From Heliocybe sulcata (Eukaryota; Basidiomycota; Agaricomycetes; Gloeophyllales; Gloeophyllaceae), in assembly GCA_004369045.1 (NCBI GenBank), contig ML213530.1:195133-259132 (forward strand): a DNA stretch of 64,000 nucleotides, written 5' to 3'. The position numbers and the translations under genes were made by a program. Positions 25,444 to 39,825 of this stretch are shown piece by piece. The first letter of the stretch is position 1; each line of letters begins with the position of its first letter. The notes under the pieces are model-generated. The model saw only the letters and a list, made by a program, of their open reading frames with translations. It had not been told where the DNA came from and did not search any database.

Positions 25444-26217
25444 ATGGCCTTGAGAGTCAGCTTTGTTGTCTGTGTTACGTCTTTTCTGCTCGGTAAGTAA
25501 TGCTCTATCTTTAGAGCTGATGTTCCTCTCAAATAATCTATGTGACCAGGCATTCTCTTCACGCACTGGATCGCGGATTCGCTGACGCTCTGGAAGTCGC
25601 CAGATATCCTCGACGAGCATCTATGGACCGCCGCCTCATACTACTCCGTTTTGGCGAGGATGCCAGCTTTTCTTCTCTATTTTCTAGCCGCTATCGTGTC
25701 ATTAGGAGGGATAACGATCCTGTGGAGTCTCGGCGATGGACAGGCGGAGAACTTGATGTTTGATGGGGGAAGCATATGTAGGCCAGGGTATCAGTGCAGC
25801 TTAGAATACCCTGCTGATTAAATGCCCAAGTCCTCTATGGGACGGTCGCCGCCGTATACCTATATTCTGTCATCCCAAGTACGTATCATTCCGTACATTC
25901 TCAACATGCCCGCAGCTGACGTTGGCTAACCACGCACAGCATTCCAAAACTTCCTCTCCTTGCCCCTCCACAACTCCAGCACCGTGTACCCTCCAAGCCT
26001 GCGCACCTCCACCCTCGATCTCGCCTCCAACAACCTCATCTGCTCAGTGGCGCTCACGGGCATCCTCCTTCTCCAAGCGGGCCGGTGGTGGGCAGAGCAC
26101 AAGGATGGCGAGGACGACGACGCACCCGTCATGGATAAGCCCGAGAATTCTGATTCGCGAGCTGTGACTCCGCCGAGAAAATCCGCGAAAGCGAAAAAGC
26201 TGAAAACGAAAAGCTGA
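25444..26217 (+). CDS. SHR3: SHR3-family ER membrane chaperone for amino acid permeases
   Basis: This ER-membrane packaging chaperone helps amino acid permeases fold and leave the ER. It has four short exons: MALRVSFVVCVTSFLLG, then ILFTHWIADSLTLWKSP ... EHLWTAASYYSVL, a strong family signature. Further hydrophobic segments (MPAFLLYFLAAIVSLGGITIL; LYGTVAAVYLYSVIP; LICSVALTGILLLQAGRWW) follow. The C-terminal tail is charged and Lys-rich (KSAKAKKLKTKS), compatible with ER retention. Four membrane helices and about 200 aa are usual for the family. The start is the first ATG in the exon, 153 bp from the divergent RsfS-like start. Confidence 0.87.
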
Positions 26218-26537
26218 TGAGTTTCACGAAAGCGAGGACTCTGCGGCTCCTCATAGACGTTGTTCTTGGGCATATGGACTTGTCGTTTGCTTGTATTTAA
26301 CTAATTGCTGTCGTTCGCATCTATCCTCAAAATGCACCGTTGATCTGGCTTCCACAACCCATACGTGAATAAGCAAGCTACCCTTCATCGACAACCAACA
26401 TATGTAGTAGATCATGCAGTGCTCTGTTTCCATTTGCAGCCGAGGCTGAAACTGCCCTTGCAACCAATCTCGCCATCATTTTTACCCTGCATATAAATTT
26501 CAGTGGGGGGGCACATCGACTAAGCTGCGGAGGCACC

Positions 26538-29500
26538 TCACCTATTGTTCCTCGTCCTCTCCTCCACCTTCGCCCGCATCCTCTCCCCCTCCTCCCGGGC
26601 CACATCCAACAGTTTGCCCGGCAAGTTTGCCAACCTCGCACACTCAATCCCAAACGATGCCTCTGCCAGGCCCGGCGTGAGCTTATATAAGAACGTAATA
26701 TCGCTTGACCCATCAATCCTCGATTCCTTGCTAAATCCCATGTGCAGGTTTTCGACTAGCTGAGGAAAGCGTCGTTCGAGCTCGGTGGCGACTAGTGGGT
26801 AGTGAGTTATGAAGAGTGTCTTGCATTTGATTTTGTCGAGGAGATGGTGCAGGACAGCGTGGGCTATTGCCATCTACACAAGGAAGTGAGACGGTGAAAG
26901 TGGAGGTGAAGAGGACCATTTACCCCGTCGAACGTCGACGTTCCCCGTCCGAGCTCGTCCGCAATTATGAGACTCTTGGACGTTGCACTCTGCAAAATCT
27001 CGCTCGTCTCTGTCATCTCCACCATAAACGTGCTCCGGCCCTTCATAATCTCGTCCGAAGCTAAGGCAAACACGTGAGTGCGAGCACACGGTTATCCGCA
27101 CTGCACAGACAGCCGGCATACCTCCCATCCGCGTATAAATCCCGTCCACCACACTCATCTGCACAGACTCGGCAGGCACGAACGACCCCACCTGCGCCAT
27201 AACCACCACAATAGCAATCATCTTCACGCACACACTCTTCCCGCCCATATTCGGGCCCGTAATGACCTTGCTCTTCGGTGCCCTGCCGCCCATCTTCACA
27301 GTGTTCGGCACGAAAGGCGCCATCCTGAGCTGTTCGATGACAGGGTGCCTGCCCTCCACGATCTCGAGCATGTCCTCGTCAGCGTCAGTGAACTGCGGCC
27401 TGATGTAGCCGTTGTTGACTGCGACCAAAGCGAGGCTCCTCAAACAGTCTGCGACAGCGAGCTTATTCACGACGTCGCGCAACAAACCGTAGTGTTCCTG
27501 AGCGAGCTCTTTAAGGAAGGAGCTGTACGCTTTCTTGGCTGCCTCTTGTTGGGCTTCGATGTATTGCAGGCGGTGCAGCATCTTGCCGCGTACTTCTGGT
27601 GTGCGGAACCGGCGAAGGTATTTTGTCCTGCATAGATTGTTTAGAGAGCGGATGCGGAAGTGAGGAAAGAAATTGCCAGTACTGACGCGGTCACTTGGAG
27701 CCAGGACTCTGGGATGATGCGGTTCTCGTCTTTGCGGACTTCGATCAGGTACTTTGGCGGGTAATCAGTCCGGAAACGTCGGGCAAGTATAGGACGACGT
27801 ACCTCCTCGTTGGCTACTGTCGTCCACTGGAGAGAAGGCTTCTTGAGTATCTTGCGGACTAGGATAGAGCTCAGCACGCAACTTTACCAAGTCTGGGCGT
27901 ACTTACTCTTCTTCAGCTCCTCCGTCAGCTCCGCTTCGACAGCTTCTGCTGCCTGAAGCAAATAAGCCAACCCTCCACCTCACGCAAGATTTCAAAAGCT
28001 CAGACTTACCATACCATACTCCGCAATCTCCGGATACTTTTCCGGGTCGAGCCACATGTCCTCCTTATCGCCCGCCTCCATGCTCTTCAGGGATACCTCT
28101 CGCAAGACGCGTTGTACAGGCTCTCGGAGCTGAGGTAGTGCCTTGAGGATATCCTGCAGAATTCCAGACTTGCATCCCGTGGGGTTGTTCTCGTCGAACG
28201 TAGGAAACGTAAGCGCGATCTTTTGGAAGGCACGCAGGAGTGTCGCTAGTTCTTTGGGGGTGCACTGACGCGAAGTATCAGTGATTGCCGCTGCGAACTG
28301 ACTGGCTCTGTCCACTCACATAACCGTACTGTACCCTGCACAGACCTTTAGCGAGGTCTGGGAGGCCTTTCAGTAACTCCCCTAGTGCAACAAGTCGAGC
28401 TGATTGAGAGTCAATTATCTCTTCGACCGCATCCAAGCGTTCTTGAAGAAGGCTGAAAGGAAGGTCTTAGCATGGCGTAATTTGTGGACACATCAGGATG
28501 GATACCTTAGGTCCACAAGTGGTTGCCCTATCCAGCGGCGTAACATCCTCGACCCGAACTTGGTCCGTGTACGATCCAGTATCGACAGCAGAGAGCCCTT
28601 AACGCTGTGATCTGTCTCGTTGCGGAATATCTCTCTGCAGGACCACTGGTGAATTATCCCATCGTAGCAGGGTAGAGAACCAATGTCTCCGTACAAATTC
28701 GTCAGAGTATTGCCATGGAGCAACATGGTCGTCCTAGTCGAGAACTTGTCAAAGAATTCTGTCCTGATGAGAACGTTTGTCAACTGAAAGCCAGAAAGAT
28801 ATTGGATAGCATGGGCGAGGGCGATAACAACACGTTTTGGGAAGTCTGTCGCAGTCGCCAACAGCTGACCTGAAATATTGACCGTGAATGTCCTGAGGGC
28901 ACGGGTACACAGTAGTCGTACCAGATTTGAAGCCAGCTGAAGCGCCGACGGTGCTGGCATTCTCTGTATAAAATGAGGATATCAGGTTAAACGCTTCGGT
29001 GTACGCCATAGTCTCCTTGACCCGTTCTATGCGACACTTGCGACCTTCTCCTAGAGAGCTTGAACATCCGGACATCATCTCCCAATTCCAGGCTGATCTC
29101 AGAAATGTTGACACTTACCCAACGAAGTGACCGATCATCTTTTCAGTGGGTTCGCTCAAGCTTTGCGCGGGGAGCAGCATTTCCATAGGCCGACTGTGTG
29201 AGAGCCTGGTCTGCTTGTACGTCAGTTCCGTTTTTTTACTAGCGGCCTACTTTCTGAGCTTACTTCCAGCTCAATTCGCATGTGCGAGTCTGAATTATCA
29301 GAGTTCAGGCAGCATCAGTAGGCAGTTTCTATTCCTGCCAAGAATGTCCACCTACCTTCGATATCATCCCAGATCACGTCTCCTGTGCTAGGCGTTACAA
29401 TCACTAAGCCAATAGAGACCTTTTCGTCATTTCCCATTCCTCCTTTCCGCTCTTCGACGAGGCAGACTAAGGATGGAGGAGCAGAAACCGCAGTATCGTC

Positions 29501-30678
29501 AACTGAACCCAGTTCGTCCACATATCTGAGCGAAATATAGGTCAGCCACGCTGAACGAGTTCGGAAATAACGCGGCACGATACGCTTACGTGGCGGCGGT
29601 GTACAAGTGGCTCAGCTTTCTACTGAACAATTTGTTCCGATTCTCGCTTGCTTGCTTGAGTGCTGCAGTTTCTGTCTGGTCGACAATCCCTACTTTATGG
29701 CCTTGGGCAAGTAATCTGTGGTTTCAAATTTTAGATCGCAAAGCATGCGAACGAAGCACGGATTCACTTCTTGAGGTGGACGTCTCGTCTTTCCACCGGT
29801 ATAGAAGCCTTATAGAAGTTCCCTTTGGGATAACAAACAATTCCTAATTCTTTTGATGCAATCTAATATTCGTGAGGTAGTTGAATACTTCCGTAGCAGA
29901 TAAAATAAATTGGACACACCTGGGCATCTTCACCCCAAAAGACATATTTATATCCAACTTCAATCATTAATAGAATTCCCGGATATAGCTCCTTCATTTT
30001 GGCCACCTGCGAGATGCGTGCAATGAGATCAGTAAAGATATGTGAAAGTGGTGAACCTGCTAGTACTTCACGCTCAAGCGGTGTCCAAGGTTCTCCCATA
30101 GGCCCGAGCTCTTTGACCTTCGTCTTGGCCTTGGCCCTCAAGTTTCCCTTAGCTGGACCCTTTTGCTTGGGCTTTTTAGCACCAGACTCAAAATGACCGA
30201 GAAAAGACTTGAATCCCGAGTCCGAATCTTCTCCTGAAGATTCCTTCTCAGGTTTCTCATCCGGGGTATCCTTCGGACGGTCATCGCTGTCCGGTATAGC
30301 CTCGCCGGAGGCATTCCTACGGGCGAATGGATTATTTTCACCTAGTAATTTCTTTTTGAAGGCTTCACGACGAGCTAAGCGATAAGGATCGTCAGGAATA
30401 GGGCGGGAGTTCCCTGCGGTGTCCACCCCGTCAGAAGGAATGAAGGACCATCGTTCCGCATCTTCTGCAGCATTTCTGCCAGACGATCCAAGTATCTTAT
30501 GCGGCGAACGCGAACTTGGACTGGACGAGATGCGCGCTTTCTTGGAAACTGGCCCATGTTCTGAGTCAGACGTCAAGTCAATCACGTCCGCATCGCCTCT
30601 CTTCTTCTGCGGAGAGAAGTACGTAGAGATCGTGGGTTGCTTTCGGGGGCTGTCAAGGCTCGGAGTCTGTCTGTGCAT
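26538..30678 (-). CDS. MSH3: DNA mismatch repair protein MSH3
   Basis: This is the MutS homologue that pairs with MSH2 to repair insertion/deletion loops in the nucleus. The N-terminus carries a PCNA-interacting box, QPTISTYF at about residues 13-20, and an acidic/basic disordered region. The MutS domain I then opens with WTPLEREV and [18 protein letters not shown], which is characteristic of MSH3. Later blocks are [28 protein letters not shown] and [17 protein letters not shown]. The ATPase core has Walker [16 protein letters not shown] and Walker B/switch [17 protein letters not shown]. It ends with [15 protein letters not shown] and [12 protein letters not shown]. It has more than ten introns and no interrupting stop in the splice model. 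Start choice: the ATG immediately before the PIP-box exon. Confidence 0.92.
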
Positions 30679-30848
30679 CTCCAATAGATAGTGTTCAGAA
30701 TAATTCAAGAAGAACAGAGGTAGCCTGGAAGTAAACAAGATGGAGTACGGAACGAGCTGCAGCGCACACGCCCGCCACATCAGCGCGTCGCCGACATCAC
30801 GTGGATTATAATACTTTCGTGATTTTGCCGGACGCGCAAATTGTGGCG

Positions 30849-31975
30849 ATGCAGGCTTTCTCTTTACTCTCATCCATCCGGGTTGCGTCCTCACTACGCT
30901 GTCACTATGCCGCAAATATATTGAAGCAAACAAGAAAGTATGCGACTGTCGCCGGCGCAACGCAGGGCGGAGCTCCTCCGACGGCCACAAATCGTACGTG
31001 GAACTTAGCTGATTCTCAATCCCGCGACTGACGTATCGAGCCAGGCGCCCAAGCTACGTTGAAGCGGTTCTGGAAGACTGTCGACATTCAAGAGCGTGAT
31101 GGAGGGCTTGCAGTGACTCTCGACAATCGGCCTCTCAGGACTCCCTCCGGCAACCTGCTGGTACTGCCCAGTAATAAGACACTGGCTGCGACTCTGATAG
31201 CGAACGAGTGGGAGAATCAGGAGACAGTGTTGAAGCCGCACGCGCTTCCTATGGTATGTACTTCGTCACTATGCACCACTAAGTTCAAGCCTTCATTCTT
31301 GCGGAGACCTCGATAGCGGCCCGCGCGATCGACACCGCCAAGGACGAGAAAGCACGTTCGGAAATCCGGGCAGCTCTGCTGAACTATCTGGATACAGACA
31401 CCGTCTGGTATGTCTCGCCTTCACAGCCCCGAATTTGCTTTTTACGCCACGACCTCAGCTTTCATCAACTAGAACCAGAGGCACTGGCCCGCTTACAAAA
31501 GGTCCACTGGGATCCCCTCCTGGACTGGGCTCGTGCAACCTTCAACGTTCCAATTCACACCTTCTTCTCCGTTTTATCCAGCACCCAGCCGAAGGAGACT
31601 TCAGACAAACTCGCGGAAGTATTGGCAGGGCTCGATTCATGGGAACTCGCCGGTACGAGGCAAATTCGTGCAGTATAGATACAGTGCTCATTGCCTCCGT
31701 ATCAGCAATGGAGCGAACGACATACACGACCAAGTCCTTCATTATAGGACTTGGTCTGGTCAAGAAATATATCAGCACTGACGAAGCAGCTCTAGCCGCA
31801 TCGGTCGAAGTTAACAGCCAAATTGAGAAATGGGGTGAAGTAGAGGACTGTAAGTGACCCTCCTGTTCTCCGTATAGACCCCTTCTCAAGCCGACTTTTA
31901 TTAGCTCACGACGTCGACTACCACGACGTCCGACGACAACTCGGCAGCGCAGTGTGCCTTCTCTCCGATATCTAG
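30849..31975 (+). CDS. ATP12: ATP12, mitochondrial F1-ATPase assembly factor
   Basis: A chaperone that binds the F1 alpha subunit in the mitochondrial matrix during ATP synthase assembly. The Arg/Ser-rich presequence (MQAFSLLSSIRVASSLRCHY) contains no acidic residue. Family blocks follow: LKRFWKTVDIQERDGGLAVTLDNRPLRTPSG, given here only by its ends; LAATLIANEWENQ; TSIAARAIDTAKDEK; LLNYLDTDT; LDWARATFNVPI; and KSFIIGLGL. The final exon reads HDVDYHDVRRQLGSAVCLLSDI before the stop. About six exons. Convergent with the ALKBH1-like gene, 40 bp apart. Confidence 0.9.
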
Positions 31976-32014
31976 GTACAGCTCCACCCATATACTTAGC
32001 GCACACATGTAAAT

Positions 32015-33628
32015 CTATAATCCCTGCTTGCCAACTTCCAGCAAGTTCGGATTGAAGCCTATCGGGAAGACCTGCCTGACGTTCACATTGATCCTCGACG
32101 TCCGCATGTAGTCCGCATAGACACGCCATTCACCATCGTCTTCCTCCTGCACGTCAAGGTGCCCGGGGAGGGTGTCCTCCAGAATACGCGGTACGCCTAG
32201 GATAGCGTGAATATGATGGGAAGGACGGTAAGAGCTGGCGGATACCCACCGTGGTACGCTCGTCGACATGCCGGGCCAGACATGATCACCACGTCTCCCG
32301 AGCGGAGTAGGAGTGCTGTTGGCTCGGCGTCGCGTGTTAGACCGCCGATGAGGAATATTGCTGCGTTCCCCAGTCTGCACAAGACGTTAACACAAGGATA
32401 AGCTGGGAAAACGCCGGCACGCACGATACGGAGACTAACGGCGATGTTGCGCAGACTTCTGACCGGTCGACGTGCGCCATTAGGGTGTCCTGGCGAGAGT
32501 AAAAATGAGCTTACCCTGCTAGTGCACAGGGCCAAAAGACTTACCTTAGTCTGGTAAAAATTGACTATACCAGCGTCAGGATCTAATTCGATAGTTAGTA
32601 CTGTGAATTCATGCAAGTTTCTCAATTCCGACCGTATGTCTCCTTCCAATGCGTCCATGCTTGGTCTTCAGATCCCCAATCCTCCTTCTCTTGATCGGCT
32701 CCTCCAAATACATCCGCCCATTCGATACTCCTGACAACACGCTGGCACAGCCCACGTAAGGTCGTATTGACCTCCACCTTGCCTTTAGAGAAGTCGTACT
32801 GCTTGCTGCCCCAGTGGTACGACCAGCCTATGTTCGCCCACCGAAGTTTCCGAATGAGGGACGACGCTGAGGCAGGTGAGACAGTGCTTGAAGGCGATGC
32901 TGGTGCCTTAGGAGAAGTTGCTATAGTTTCAAAGTTGTCTGGTGATGCAGGATCGTTAGAGATGAGCTTGCGAGGGCCAACCTCAGGGTTTTCCGATCTT
33001 TCAGGCGTCGAAGAGGACAATGCTCGTGGTTGGATTATCTCATCCACGCCATCTGTCTGCTGTGACTGCAGAAATGCGTTCCAGATACCAGCTTCTGGAA
33101 GGATGTAGTGCGTGTCGAGGTTCGTCTCGTTCGGGCTCCGTACGTGGTCCCGTAGACTCCATCGGATGAGGTCTCGCTGCTCGTGATGCGAGACATACGA
33201 AGGCAGCACAACCAAGCCTGTTTCGCCAAACAACATACATTTTGTAGTGAATACATACATGTCCTCGTAGCAATCAGACCATCCGCACCAGGTATGCGGG
33301 GCAAGATGTATGCCTTTCGACCCGAACTCCCTCCCTCTCCTGATATCCTGATCTCCTTCCACTCGGTAGCATCATGCCGGCCAACCCATGCCCCCAGTCG
33401 GACTTCACTCTGTCTAGCACCGTCCAGAATCGCTAAATCAAGCACATTTGATAGATCGGGAGGGGGGAAACGGGCCTTGTACTTCTTCTCCGCTGCCCTG
33501 AACGGTGTCCAGTCGGCATCGACATGATTGTCCCGGTTTTTCGTCGTCCTTAGAAACCTCCTTCGTGCCTTCTTGTACTCCGAGCTCGTAGGATCATGAA
33601 GACCAGTCAGCGTAGCCGTGCTGGACAT
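32015..33628 (-). CDS. AlkB-like Fe(II)/2-oxoglutarate dioxygenase (ALKBH1 type)
   Basis: This dioxygenase oxidatively demethylates nucleic acids. The N-terminal exon MSSTATLTGLHDPTSSEYK is followed by the AlkB lead-in LVVLPSYVSHHEQRDLI. A variable Ser-rich insert precedes LRWANIGWSYHWGSKQYDFSKG. The dioxygenase core is GIVNFYQTKDTLMAHVDRSE, with the iron-binding H-x-D. LGNAAIFLIGG, ALLLRSGDVVIMSG and RRAYHGVPRIL follow with the distal His; RINVNVRQVFP carries the 2-oxoglutarate-binding Arg. The arrangement matches ALKBH1/bacterial AlkB more than other ALKBH groups. Substrate (tRNA, mRNA or DNA) cannot be read from the sequence. Divergent with LETM1, 131 bp between start codons. Confidence 0.85.
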
Positions 33629-33759
33629 CGTAGGACGTAGAAGGAAACAAGGAAACAAAGGTAAATACCAGCCGCGGCCGACGCAATGATGGAATGTGTT
33701 GCCGAACGTCTCCCCGCATGCAGTAATTCAGATTTCTTGCCTTCACCTTTTCATTTCTT

Positions 33760-36148
<2,389 letters not shown>

Positions 36149-36330
36149 TTCATCATATTTAATGTGTACGCTCTTATTCTCTGTATCGCATCAACTCGTT
36201 AGAGAGCCGTGGGGATCGTCACCAGATTCCGACAAGCAGGCAATATAAGTTGCTAAAACTGATATCATTGTGACCATTATCAAAGGGTATAATGTTTACT
36301 ACTGGTCGCTCGCCAGGGAGTACCGAAACG

Positions 36331-38831
36331 CTAGTGATCAAGTTGTCTGCTACGCGTCGCGCGGGAGAAGAGTAGTTCTTCGACACGGTCCAGCTTGCAC
36401 TGCAGTTCAAAAACCTCCATCTTCTTCTGGTCAAGCTCGGCTTCCAGATCATCCTTGTCTAGCTTCAGCCTCGCCGCTCGAGCGCGGGATTCGTCGTACT
36501 GCGCTTGAAGTTCCAAGATCCTGTCTGCGTCATTAAACTGTGAGATTATCCTGTCAACCGAAGGACCAGGCTTGACCCCAGTTCGGCTCAGTGTCCGGTC
36601 CAGCAGCGCATCGCGGACCACGCCGTTAATGGTGCGGTAGCAGTCCGCCAAAGCCTGCCCATCGTCAGGGATAGTCGCCAAGAGCCTCAGCGTCGATTCT
36701 AAGTGGGTCCTCGCAGACGTGTTGTCTATAGTCTTCTCCTGCAAGTGCTCGTAAACGTTTTCTTCGCCTGTCAGGGCATCCATGGCATCCTGTCGAGCGC
36801 GCTCCCGCCAGACTTGCATGTCTTCCTGCATATACTCCTGAAAGGTATCCAGCTGTTGATGGATAGCAGCCACTTCGAATTTCCTGCAGAGAGCGAGGAT
36901 ACGCAAGAGCCCAGCTGCCTCCATCTGCTCCAAGTAGTAGCGCCGCACACGCACATCGCCGGGCGCTTCCAGGATGCCATTCAGAGCCAGTATGTTCGAT
37001 ATCTAAGAATCCAATCAGTAAACTCTCAACGCGGGCGACTGGGAAACGCACGGTATATTCAGAGAGGCCATCATTTCCCGCCTCTCTGACCTCCTTGCTT
37101 GCCGCGACGGCAGATCCCATTTTGCCTCGCCCCAGCATAGTCTTCTCCCAAGACTTGAACCAGTACGCAAACGGAGTCGGCGCTTCGTTCTCCGCCTTGC
37201 TAAGCTCTATGAGAGCCTCGATGACAGCTCTATAACCCCGGCTGTCGTCGTAATACAGGAAAAAGACCAGGAGATCCATAATGAGCTTGCGGGTGGCGAT
37301 ATGTGGAGAGCTCAAAGCAGACGTCATGCGAGAGATGGCTGGTATATTGATGCTGAAGTCTTTCATTCCAGTCTGGCGGAAAAAGTATTATTAATTCAGG
37401 CAGACCAGGTGAGCCATCGTCACTTACAGAGCTCCTGAAGGATAGCTTCATTAACTTTGCTGTTTCGTACTGGAGCGAAATATCCTTAGAGATCTTCCTA
37501 CTCATGTCGTGCAGTGCTCCTGCAATTGCAGATCTCCCGCCGAGGTCAATGAATCGTTCCATCCACCTAGACGGTCGCGAATACATTGAGAAGTGGAAGG
37601 CAGGTGGATATGGACAATCTTACGGGACTTTATTCAACTCGGACTGCAGTTTCAAGACTTGTTTGACGGTGATACGTGGATCTTTGAGGTTCTCCAACCA
37701 GTACTCCGGAGTAGATGAGTTCAGAAGGGTGGCATGCATTCCCGGAGGGTTGCTAATCCGATGCTCCCATCGTGCAGCATTGTTTCTCACCACTGACGAC
37801 CTTCGGATGTTTTGGTTGATCGGAGCCCTATCCGTCGAGTCTTCCTGTTGCTCAGTCAACCCAGTGCCATTTTGACCTCGCAAAGACTTGATCCCTTCAG
37901 CAGCGGAACCAGATACTGTATCCTCCGAAGACGTATCCCAGCTTTTATCCCGCACAATCTTACACATAAGCGTTCCGATATTGTTGTCCATTACTGGGGT
38001 CGATGAAGCAGCGCTTTCTCCGATTCCTTGCAGTTGTTCGGGGCCAAGAGAGAAACGTGAGACCTTAAGGGATTCCGGGGAGGCGAGAGACTGGAGATAA
38101 AGTGACCTGCACCGACTTGCCCTTCGAGCATTGGGTCCCGATAGACTAGGGATAGAGTTACCAGAAGACTCCAGAGAAGACGCTTCGTTGTCGGAACCAG
38201 AGACTTCCTCAGTGCAGCGGCTGCCATTCGCATGAGTCGTAGAGTAAGGCGATGGTGGTGCTTCGCAAGGCAAATCTATGGCACGGTCTTTGATATTACC
38301 AGCAGCGGTGGCCGAGGAAGAGACAGCAGAGAGGGATCTCTTAGACGGTATCGAGAAGCCCGGGGTGCCAGAAGATCCATGACTTGCGCTTGGATAACTC
38401 GCAGGGTCCACATTCTCTCCAAGCATCCGTTCTAAGCCGGCCTCCGCAAGTTGTTGACCAAGAGACCTAGAGATACATTTTGCGATGGATGCGTATGAGG
38501 GCGAAGTTGAAGGTCCAATTTCTTTAGTGACGCTGCCAGCAGATGGTAAATCCGATACTAATACTTGACTGGCATGGAGTGCAATAGGTCCGTCGATATC
38601 CTTGCTGGATACTGAGCTGAGTAGTTTGCCTGTCTTGCGTCGGAGTATACGCATAGTCTCCGAGGGCATTATGGCATATAGATAGCGCAGTCGACCGAGT
38701 GAGCCTGACTTGAAGACAGTGGGTGCGGATAGTTTCGTCGAGAACCGCGACGTCGTAAATACGACAAGCCAGGTAACGAACAAGTATAGAAATCTCAAGG
38801 ACCGGCTAATGTAGGTAGAAAATGAGCGCAA
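36331..38831 (-). CDS. Formin N-terminal half (GBD/FH3) without FH1-FH2
   Basis: Fungal formins carry a Rho-GTPase-binding domain, FH3, coiled coil, FH1 and FH2. Here exon 1 (38831 to about 37626) gives an N-terminal Arg/Ser-rich disordered part. WMERFIDLGGRSAIAGALHDMSR opens the GBD (residues about 404 on), and later ALSSPHIATRKLIMDLLVFF and YYLEQMEAAGLLRILALCRKF mark FH3. A coiled coil (RILELQAQYDESRARAARLKL...) ends RSRQLDH and a stop at 36331. The model is about 765 aa and reads open across four exons. No polyproline FH1 or actin-nucleating FH2 follows; LETM1 begins its 3' end 180 bp away. It is either a truncated duplicate or a regulatory-only protein that could bind Rho GTPases. It is the source of the fragments at 5195, 43292 and 44121. 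Confidence 0.78.
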
Positions 38832-38879
38832 TGGCGTAGACTGTCGGGGAAATAATGCGCTGCGTCTATAGTCGATTAT

Positions 38880-39330
38880 CGCGTTGTCGAGACGCCCGCT
38901 TTGGAAGCAGTCGAGGGCAAGGACACGTGCGGTGCTGAACCATCAGCGCTTCAGCAGCCACAAGAAGGCATTCCCCAGGCGGGTAAAGTCGGAGACGTTT
39001 GACAAGGACTTCACATATGTCACCGGAGCCTTCCGCTACTTGAATACCGACCGCATCCTGGCAAGTAAGCTTGTCAGCGTGCAAGGCCCCCAAGCAGCAC
39101 GCAGCATACAGCGACTGTTCTCGATGCAGATTGCGCACGCAACAAGGCGTCCTTCTCCTCGAGCTCTTCGTAGCCTCAAGGCCTGGCGGTCGGATCCTGA
39201 CACAGTGCGGGCAGAGTCCAGAGTATGGGCAGTAGAAGTGCAGTAGAGCCAGTCAAACGTCGTCAGTTCACTCGTCAATTGAACATTTCATTTGGGCGCC
39301 CGAGAGTCGCATCGAGAGTCGCATCAAATG
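38880..39330 (+). repeat. Duplicated formin/family X intergenic segment (right arm, first copy)
   Basis: This sequence directly precedes the formin-like gene on its minus strand and matches 44510-44930 and 4800-5175. Reading frames here are not conserved between copies, so it is treated as a divergent promoter region and not a gene. Confidence 0.65.
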
Positions 39331-39399
39331 ACGGCGGCGGCGCATCAAACGCGTGTGAGTCGACTCAGAACTCAGAACCACCACGTTCACGACTTTCGA

Positions 39400-39825
39400 G
39401 CTCAACTCAAGAGCATGCTAGTCGAATGCTGGACAATCAGGCAACATTTACGTGGCTCTCTGTGGAGAAAGCAGCGCCGGCAGCATATTTCTCATGAATC
39501 ACGGCGGTCTGTATGTTGCCGAAGATGTCTACATGCTTCAGAGTCTTGTGCGCTTGCTACTGGTCACCGTCGAGTCCTGGACGGCGAATGCAGTATGCAC
39601 ATTCTTGTATTCCTGACACCGGCGACAACCACGGATACTAGCTTGCACAGTGCTCGTGGTTCTCGTCAACATCCAGAGTGAGCTCGCGCGCGATGGATTT
39701 CAATCCTGGCCAGAAGTCCAGAGGACCAGCCGCCTGTCAAGAAGAGACAGGTAGCCAGCCATCGTCAGCCGCCTCAGAAACTGCATAAATACCTCCCCCT
39801 CTCCTCTCTCCATTCCCCATACATC
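39400..39825 (+). promoter_or_regulatory. Upstream region of family X copy A with TATA-like box
   Basis: About 400 bases are nearly identical to 44960-45385 in front of copy B; by eye I see only a handful of differences. ATAAATA lies at 39785-39791, 35 bases before the ATG. An 88-codon frame conserved in both copies (MLVECWTIRQHL...) reflects the DNA identity and is not taken as a gene. Confidence 0.55.

Noticed and set aside
27078-27635. 185-codon plus-strand frame
   Set aside because: It lies antisense to MSH3 ATPase exons and its His/Arg-rich residues mirror that gene; no independent signal.
39292-39681. Conserved frame upstream of family X copies A and B (also 44735-45241)
   Set aside because: The two regions are almost identical DNA, so frame conservation says nothing. 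It overlaps the promoter, and the left-arm copies do not keep it.
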